Positions 57,785-64,000 of a stretch of DNA of 64,000 nt are shown here, piece by piece (the first letter of the stretch is position 1; the number at the start of each line of letters is the position of its first letter). The translations under genes and the position numbers were made by a program. The stretch is taken from contig QJPP01007590.1 of assembly GCA_003996215.1 (NCBI GenBank), positions 434,001-498,000 on the forward strand, in the 5' to 3' direction. The notes below the pieces were generated by a model that saw nothing but the letters and a program-made list of their open reading frames with translations, was not told the origin of the DNA and made no database searches. Source of the stretch: Jaltomata sinuosa. Lineage: Eukaryota > Streptophyta > Magnoliopsida > Solanales > Solanaceae.

Positions 57785-60107
57785 AATTATTAGTAGTACA
57801 TATCCTTAATGATCACTTAATTCATAAGCTTCCAGTGAATTAATACCTACAAATATGAACAATTCCCTTGCTGCTTACATACGTATATGTGTCTACTAAT
57901 AGCACGTTGATGAGAGATTTTTATGAGAAATATACTTTGATGAGTTATTCTATCACGGATCAAAAGTTGATTGTCTACGCCAAGTTATTCAATCCCGAGT
58001 TCGAGTTTGATTTCGTGTTGGAGTTTTTTCGGAGAGGTTAAAGCTTGTCATCGGACGACAGGTTGGTTATGGTTTATTTTACCTAGACTCCGCATATATA
58101 GGATAAAATTATATTAATGAGTATCCTTGGGTTGGTTTATTAGGTTGGTACCACAGACCTTGACCGCTTTATTCACGTCCGCCTACTTTTGTTCCTCCGT
58201 TGCTTGTAGTACTTGCCGATATATTTTATTTACCCTTGTGGTCTCGTGAGACCTTGTTGACTCTGAACATAGAAGGTGGGATTTTGGGAATGTCCGCAAG
58301 TCCCAGGCATAGAATTATCCTTCTAGGTTGGTTATGCTTGCTGAGTAGCTGTGGGCCTGTGCAGGGTCGATAGGTTGATTGTGAGCTGCTGGGCAGCTAT
58401 TGTGTGTGATCATACTATTTTCATGCATATAAAGAGGTTTTATCCATGTTTTACTATGATTTGGGCTTCGGGCGTACTGACACTATTTTCTAAACCTTGC
58501 ATGGCCTCGGGGGCCCGTTTTTGATGAAAATGAATTGGAAATGGTTTGATTTAATTTGTGAATATTCTTGGGTAAAAGAAAGTAAAATTATGGTTAAAAT
58601 CACCAGTTTTACGATTAACGCTAGACTCGGCAGGGCCGGGGTGCTAGTTGAGTTTTCTTGCTATTTGAGATAATTTTAGCCTCGGTCGGATCAAGCACCC
58701 GAAATGACTTTCTACTGTTTAGACCCGGTTATACCCGGGCACCCTTGGAGGGGTTTTTTTGAGATATTTTCCTACTAGTTTAGTCCTTCACAGGGTCTGG
58801 GCATGCATATTCGAGACTAGGTCTCTATCTTGAAACCGGACTTGTTTTCGGATGACATGTTTTGATATAGCTTTTTAGTATGGGGTCGGGGACCTCCATG
58901 AACCTTTCCATCCGAGCCTGGGTCTTCGGGCTGCGTGTGTCGGAGGAAGGGTATACGACGGAGTAGAGGTATATGGGCAGTGTCCTTCCGTGGAACCTAC
59001 CTGCTAGGCCGGATCGGCACCGGAGGAGGTACATACAGAGTTACCATTTCACTTGAGATCTTCATGCATCATATCATTCATTGTTTGAGGCTCCACCCTT
59101 GTTTGTTGTTTGTTGATTGTACGCTCCGGTAGTATGAGATGCCGGAGGGTTTGTTTTCACTTGTTTATGTTCCCCGGTTGTATGGGCGGCTGGTAGGTAG
59201 ACTCTTTCTATTTACTTACCGAATTATACCCTGTTACGGTTAAGAATGAAATTGGTTACTGCTAAACTATTAGTTTCTGGATTGAGATTGATATGATTAG
59301 TTGAGTTTGATTCATGTCTCAGAGCATGCCTATCATTACTCTTTCCCTCTTCTTACACTTGAGGTTACCGGTATACCGTCCATTTTGTAAACTTATTATG
59401 TATACACTATTATTGCAAGGACCCCAGGTGCGTTGTTTCTTACTTTCACCTGTGCCTATGGTGTATATATTTTGCTTGCTGGCCTCACATGTGGTTCTAT
59501 TGATTTCCCTCTAGGCTAGTTCCTGTGTACCTTTTGTTGATCTCTGTGACTACTTGCTTCTATTATGTCTGTTACTACGCTATTATCTTATATGTGCCCA
59601 GTCGGCCTATGATACCTACTGGGTACCTTATGCTTCGCATTTGGTGCTCACCCTACCCCCTGCATCTTTGGGTGCAGATCCTAGCGTGGGCCATCGCCGT
59701 TAAATCACTGTGATTCGTGCTTGGAGATCTGTTGGGGATTACTTCAGACTGAGGGTGAGCTCTTGGCGATCGGAGCTTAGCTTTAGTTTATCTGTTGCTT
59801 CATGTACTCTATTACCATTCAGAGACATCTGTATATATTGTTTTGGATCATTTGCACTCCATGTATGTAGTTTTGGCTCTACACCATGATACCAGGTCTT
59901 GGGGTTTGGTTTAGTTTCCGCATAAGTATATATATATTCCTGTTATCTATCCTCTTCATCTTGTTCCCTTACTTTTGCTTATTAAACTACTCTACCACTT
60001 ATTTGTTAGATAATAGCCCATTACTAACTGTCTTGGGCTACGGGAATTGGTTCGCCTACAAGGGAGTTGTAGGTGCCATCATGACCGAGAAATCGGGTCC
60101 TAACAAT

Positions 60108-60120
60108 TTAGTATCAGAGC
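60108..60120 (+). other. Primer-binding site of F (tRNA-Met)
   Basis: ttagtatcagagc, two bases after the LTR; one mismatch to TGGTATCAGAGC. Confidence 0.9.
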
Positions 60121-60318
60121 TTTAGGTTCACCGGTGTCATCGGTATAGGAGCCAATGTCTAGTAGAGTCCTGCGGATCGGGGCGGAGACGTCCATACTAA
60201 ATCTTTGGGAGGCTACAGTGGTATTTTAGGAAATTTGACTCTTTCATTGCTTCTGTGTCGTGCGTAGAACCCTTGAAGTTTCTGGAAATCTCATTTGTTC
60301 TACTTCATCCTTCCGCAG
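60121..60318 (+). other. F leader
   Basis: ggttcaccggtgtcatcgg is shared with G and AB. No feature otherwise. Confidence 0.5.
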
Positions 60319-60506
60319 ATGGTTCGTACGAGATCATCGTCATCACACAGAGATGAGCCTCCCACTCCAGCTAAGGGTCCAAGACGCCCTCGAGCAGTGG
60401 CACCTGCTAGGGCTACTAGAGTGGAGATAGAGCCCGAGCCGCATGTGGATCAGGGGGCAGCCCAGGTACCACCAGCTCCAGTACCAGCTCTAGTACCAAC
60501 TCCAGT

Positions 60507-60539
<33 letters not shown>

Positions 60540-61689
60540 AGTACTAGCTCCAGTGCCCACTTCTGTGCCAGCTCCAGCCCCAGCTCAGTCTCCAGATATT
60601 TGGGGATTACTATTACAACTTTTGGGTGTGATTGGAGAGAGGCCTTCTGAGGTAGCAAAGACATCTGCTCAGGAGGCAGCCCTGGGTGCACAGAGCTCAA
60701 GAGCGCAGCCTGCTACTATGGCTCCCCATGTGGAGGTCATTCCGGTTCCATCCGTTGCACAGCCTCTTGCTCCTCGCCCAGCTATGACAGAGTCAGAGCA
60801 GAAGGCGTTGGGTAGGTTTTTGAGGTTAGCACCTCCGAGGTTTACTGGTACTTCTGTACAGGATCCACATGACTTTATTACTACCTGTGAGGAGATGTTG
60901 CATCATTTGGGTTTGTTGGAGACTCACGAGGTTGGTTATACTACCTATCAGTTAGAGGTCCCAGCAAAGTTATGGTGGAGAGCTCATGTTGCTTGTAGAC
61001 CACCGTCATCACGTCCTTTGACCTGGTCTGAGTTTTATGAGGCCTTTATGGACAAGTTCCTACCTCAGAGTGATCGTGAGCGTCGCAGGGAGCAGTTTAC
61101 TCACCTTATGCAGGGGTCAACGACTGTCTCAGAGTATGAGACCCGTTGTCATCAGCTAGCTCCATTCAGAGCTATGATCATTCCTACCGAGGCAGATAGG
61201 ATTCGCAAATTTTTATGGGGTTTGAGGCCAGAGATCAGGCAGCCAACTTAGATATTGATTGCCGGTGGTCGGTCATTTCAGACTATCGTACACTATGTCC
61301 GCACTGTGGAGGACTTACATCGACATGATCAGGGGTCCAGAGATAAGAGGCCTCGACATCAGGGTGTCTACAGTGGTTCCATATATGGTGGTAGAGGTCC
61401 TGGCCAGTGGAGCCGGAGTTATCAGCCACAGCAGCACCAGGGTCAGTCCAGCCGACCGGTTCAGGCTTTCCATCAGACTTTCGGTAGTACTCAGTTCGAG
61501 CAGGGTCAGAGCAGCCATCATGGATATGGCGGCCAGTCTTTGAGGGGTACAGTTTCTGGGGCATCAGGCCGTGGTGGTTATACGGGATCTGCTGGTTCAT
61601 CTCGATCGAGTAGGCTGCCAGGGGCTTGTTTTACTTTTGGTGTGATTGGTCATTTTGCTAGAGATTGCCCTCACCAGGGTACAGTTTAG
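60319..61689 (+). pseudogene. gag: F gag, two premature stops in an otherwise unbroken frame
   Basis: I chose ATG 60319 (MVRTRSSSSHRDEPPTPAKG) over the upstream ATG 60295 because G conserves sequence from this point and the basic start is typical. Domains: basic N-terminus; Pro/Ala repeat (60472-60590); capsid-like core with LGRFLRLAPPRFTGTS, PAKLWWRAHVACRPPSS, LTWSEFYEAFMDKFLPQSD and TTVSEYETRCHQLA (about 60810-61155); Gln/Ser/Gly-rich tail; and a zinc knuckle CFTFGVIGHFARDC in which the second Cys is Phe. TAG at 61249-61251 and 61687-61689. The next segment continues in the same frame, so gag and pol were one polyprotein. Confidence 0.92.
60472..60590 (+). repeat. Pro/Ala-Val minisatellite in F gag
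   Basis: Repeats of ccagctccagya (6- and 12-base units) encode alternating PVPAPA-type residues over about 40 codons. The matching place in G (about 1660-1720) has no such run. Confidence 0.85.
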
Positions 61690-62439
61690 TTGGCCAAGCC
61701 TTTACGAGAAGTTCAGCCCCCGGTTAGAGGGGGTGGTCATCAGGGTAGAGGTGGTGCTCCACGGGGCAGAGCAGGTGGTAGGGATGGCGGTCGGGCTGGT
61801 GGAGGTCGTCGTCATTTTTACGCGGTCCCTAGGAGACCAGAGGCAGAGGCCTTAGATGCTGTGATCACAAGTATGATTTTTGTGTGCCATCAGTCAGCTA
61901 TGACTTTATTTGATCCTGGATCCACTTGTTCATATGTATCTGCCTACTTTGCACCTTGTTTGGGGTTGGCTAGTGAGCCATTATTTGTTCCTATTTCTGT
62001 TTCGACCCCATTAGGAGATTCTTTAGTAGTGGATCGGATTGTGAGATCCTGTATGTTATATGTTGGTGATTCAGAGACTTGGGGTGATTTGATGATCCTT
62101 GATATGCTAGATTTTGATGTGATACTGGGCATGGACTGGTTATCCTCTCACCGTGTGGTCTTGGATTGTTATGCCAAGACCATTACCATAGTTGTGCCTG
62201 GTGTATCCCAGGTTGTGTGGCAGGGTTCTGTTATCCATGCACCATCTGGGATCATCTCTTGTCTTCGAGCTAGGAAGTTAATCTCCCGTGGGTGTTTAGC
62301 TTATCTAGCATATGTCCCAGATGTTAGTGCTGACCCTACTTCTCCTGAGTCTGTTCCTATGGTTATAGACTTCCTCGATGTGTTTCCTACCGACCTGCCA
62401 GGCCTTCCACCTGAGAGAGATATTGATTTCGCTATTTAG
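61690..62439 (+). pseudogene. pol: F protease region
   Basis: An Arg/Gly-rich linker (61720-61820) is followed by the aspartic protease: AMTLFDPGSTCSYVSAYFA (catalytic Asp at 61912-61914, as DPGST) and the downstream DVILGMDWLSSHRVVLD motif at about 62116-62166. The linker to RT ends MVIDFLDVFPTDLPGLPPER. Bounded by TAG stops at 61687 and 62437. The domain itself has no break. Confidence 0.88.
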
Positions 62440-63288
62440 CTAGAGTCGGGCACTAGGCCCATTTCTATTTCTCTTTACCGTATGGCTCCTGCTGAGTTCA
62501 GAGAGCTTAAGTAGCATCTCCAGGATCTGCTAGCTAAGGGGTTTATTAGACCGAGTGTGTCACTTTGGGGTGCTCCTATTCTCTTCGTGAAGAAGAAGAA
62601 GGATGGGTCGATGTGCATGTGTATTGATTATCGGCAGCTGAATAGGGTGACAGTGAAGAATAGGTATCCAATGCCGAGGATTGATGACTTGTTTGACCAG
62701 CTTCAGGGTTCAGTTGTGTTTTCGAAGATTGATTTGAGGTCCAGCTACCATAAGTTGAGTATTAGGGTGGAGGACATCCCTAGGACAACATTTAGGACAC
62801 GTTATGGCCATTATGAGTTCCTGGAGATGTCTTTTGGGTTGACTAATGCCCCCGCAGCCTTTATGAACTTGATGCACATGGTTCTCAGCCCGTATTTGGA
62901 CTCATTTGTGATAGTCTTTATAGATGACATCTTGGTATACTCGCGTAGTATAGATGAGCATGAGCAGCACTTGAGGGTTATACTCCAGACTTTGAGAGAT
63001 CATCGGCTTTATGCCAAGTTCTCAAAGTGCGAGTTTTGGCTTGAGTCAGTTGCATTCCTAGGGTACGTGGTGTCTAAGGATGGGATTAGGGTTGACCCGG
63101 GAAAGATTTCTGCGGTTTGTGATTGGCCTAGACTTACTACTGCTACTAAGGTCCGCAGTTTTATTGGGTTAGCACGTTACTGCAGACGGTTCGTTGAGGG
63201 ATTTTCCTCCATAGCAGCACCCTTGACTATGCTGACTAGGAAGGATGTCCCATTTCAGTGGTCGGATCAGTGGGAGGATTGCTTCTAG
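62440..63288 (+). pseudogene. pol: F reverse transcriptase
   Basis: From SGTRPISISLYRMAPAEF through a TAG at 62512-62514 to an uninterrupted RT: APILFVKKKKDGSMCMCIDY, FSKIDLRSSYHKLSIR, FGLTNAPAAFMNLMH, the intact box FIDD (62917-62928) and FWLESVAFLGYVVSKDGI. Connection: VRSFIGLARYCRRFVEGFS. TAG at 63286-63288. It copies element RNA into DNA when the polyprotein is whole; here stops prevent it. Confidence 0.93.
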
Positions 63289-63687
63289 AGTCTTAAGGCC
63301 TTATTGACTTCAACTCCAGTTTTAACTTTGCCGGTTGAGGGTCAGAGCTTCTCCGTGTATTGTGATGCTTCTGGGGTTGGTCTTGGTTGTGTGTTGATGC
63401 AGCAGGGTGGAGTAATAGCATATGCATCGAGGCAGCTGAAGGTTCATGAGCGTAACTACCCCACTCATGACATAGAGTTGGCGGCGGTAGTTTTCGCGCT
63501 TAAGATCTGGAGGCATTACCTATATGGGGTTCACTGTGAGATCTTCACCGATCACCGTAGTCTTAAGTATATCACGAGTAAGTGAGAGTTGAACTCGAGA
63601 CAGAGGAGATGGGTCGAGTTACTGAAGGACTATGACTTCACTATTCTGTATCATCCGGGCAAGGCAAACGTGGTAGCGGATGCCTAG
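63289..63687 (+). pseudogene. pol: F RNase H
   Basis: DASGVGLGCVLMQQGGVIAY, then HDIELAAVVFALKIWRHYL and EIFTDHRSLKYI; catalytic Asp, Glu and Asp are present. TGA at 63583-63585 and TAG at 63685-63687 interrupt the last part (RRWVELLKDYDFTILYHPGK follows the TGA in frame). Confidence 0.9.
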
Positions 63688-64000
63688 AGCCGGAAGACAG
63701 TGAGTATGGGTAGCCTAGCTCCTCTTTCAGTTTCAGAGCGACTGTTGGCCTTGGACATCCAGTCCTTGGCTAACCGTTTGGTTAGGCTCGACTTGTCGGA
63801 TCCTAGCAGAGTTCTCGCCAGTGTTGAGGTTCGTTCTACTTTGATTGATCAGATTCAGAGCCGTCAGTTTGAGGATCAGCAGTTGTCTGACCTTCGTGAT
63901 TGGGTTGTTCAGGGTGAGACCAGTCGGGCTACTCTAGATTCAGATGGGGTTATGAGGTGTGATAGTCGCCTTTGTGTTCCGAGGATTAGTGATTTGATTC
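63688..64000 (+). pseudogene. pol: F integrase module, N-terminal start
   Basis: Open to the window end in the gag-pol frame. LAPLSVSERLLALDIQSLA and the QLSDLRDWVVQG/RLCVPRISDLI segment are the linker before the zinc-binding domain, which lies beyond the window. Confidence 0.8.

Larger units (their letters stand above)
56880..60105 (+). repeat. F 5' LTR
   Basis: 3226 bp, TGTAATGACCATTCCGG to GGGTCCTAACA. It holds a G-box palindrome at 57689-57722 and a TATA box at 57775-57784. 57420-57930 is unusually A/T-rich. 58800-59240 matches the inner LTR of G (3100-3420). Frames in it (58935-59132, 59314-59514, 59886-60125) are not genes. Confidence 0.9.
56880..64000 (+). mobile_element. Element F: Tekay/Del-type retrotransposon, runs off the right edge
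   Basis: 5' LTR 56880-60105, tRNA-Met PBS, then one gag-pol frame from 60319 to 64000 covering gag, protease, RT, RNase H and the start of the integrase module. Same family as G but opposite orientation. It interrupts the E gag. TSD candidate ATTTC at 56875-56879; partner outside the window. Confidence 0.92.

Noticed and set aside
56940..60105. F LTR starting at TGTAGCGGCCCC (56940)
   Set aside because: The related LTRs of G and AB extend about 60 bases further out to a TGTAATGACC-type start, which F also has at 56880.
60416..60700. Minus-strand Leu/Val/Glu repeat protein
   Set aside because: Antisense shadow of the Pro/Ala repeat in F gag.
1..64000. Host genes, tRNA or rRNA genes, endogenous caulimovirus, CRISPR array
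   Set aside because: No exon-like coding outside retroelement proteins, no cloverleaf candidate noticed, no caulimovirus coat or movement protein motif, and no regular spacer array. A small tRNA gene could be missed without a scan.

Overview
The window looks like heterochromatic, repeat-only DNA from a large plant genome. Ty3/gypsy LTR retrotransposons with Tekay/Del-type and Athila-type features cover essentially all 64 kb. The LTR boundary words, PBS types and gag/pol motifs fit a eudicot; Solanaceae is my best guess, at moderate confidence. I found no credible host gene, tRNA, rRNA, CRISPR array or caulimovirus insert. Every coding region is retroelement gag, pol or an unknown element-borne ORF, and all are broken.

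Left part (1-23694). A Tekay-type element on the minus strand (G) enters from the left edge with gag/protease (1-1895), PBS and 5' LTR. Its LTR (2121-4922 plus 16048-16753) is split by an Athila-type element on the plus strand (Ath1, 4923-16047). Ath1 has ordered gag, PR, RT, RNase H and INT relics, a normal 3' LTR, and an abnormal 5' side: a full LTR, an inverted partial LTR and a direct partial LTR. G itself lies in the 3' part of a plus-strand LTR (16754-17930). Beyond that are an Athila-like 3' region, two minus-strand Tekay LTR pieces (18736-22050) and a broken minus-strand pol (22051-23694).

Right part (23695-64000) is a five-level nest that can be unpacked exactly. An Athila element on the minus strand (E, 23695-56879) interrupts the broken pol. 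Element C (27963-52260, TSD GAATC) sits in E just beyond integrase. Element AB (35408-51401, TSD TCAAC) sits in the 5' LTR of C. Element D (38368-43924, TSD GCTAT) sits in the 3' LTR of AB. A Tekay element on the plus strand (F, 56880 to the right edge) cuts E in gag. The three target-site duplications match perfectly, so order and boundaries are firm.

Main points worth a second look: (1) the Ath1 5' LTR region would transcribe into a hairpin with arms of about 525 bases, a possible siRNA source against its own family; (2) nearly every LTR family carries an island of one repeated, family-specific short word directly upstream of its TATA box, and three elements repeat the same words in their 3' noncoding region; (3) the Athila LTR and the otherwise unrelated LTR of C share such an island plus TATA and start region, suggesting exchange of a promoter module; (4) non-autonomous element D carries a decayed non-gag ORF with two zinc-knuckle-like motifs; (5) F has seven stops in one unshifted gag-pol frame, six of them TAG, as expected for decay of methylated CAG sites.
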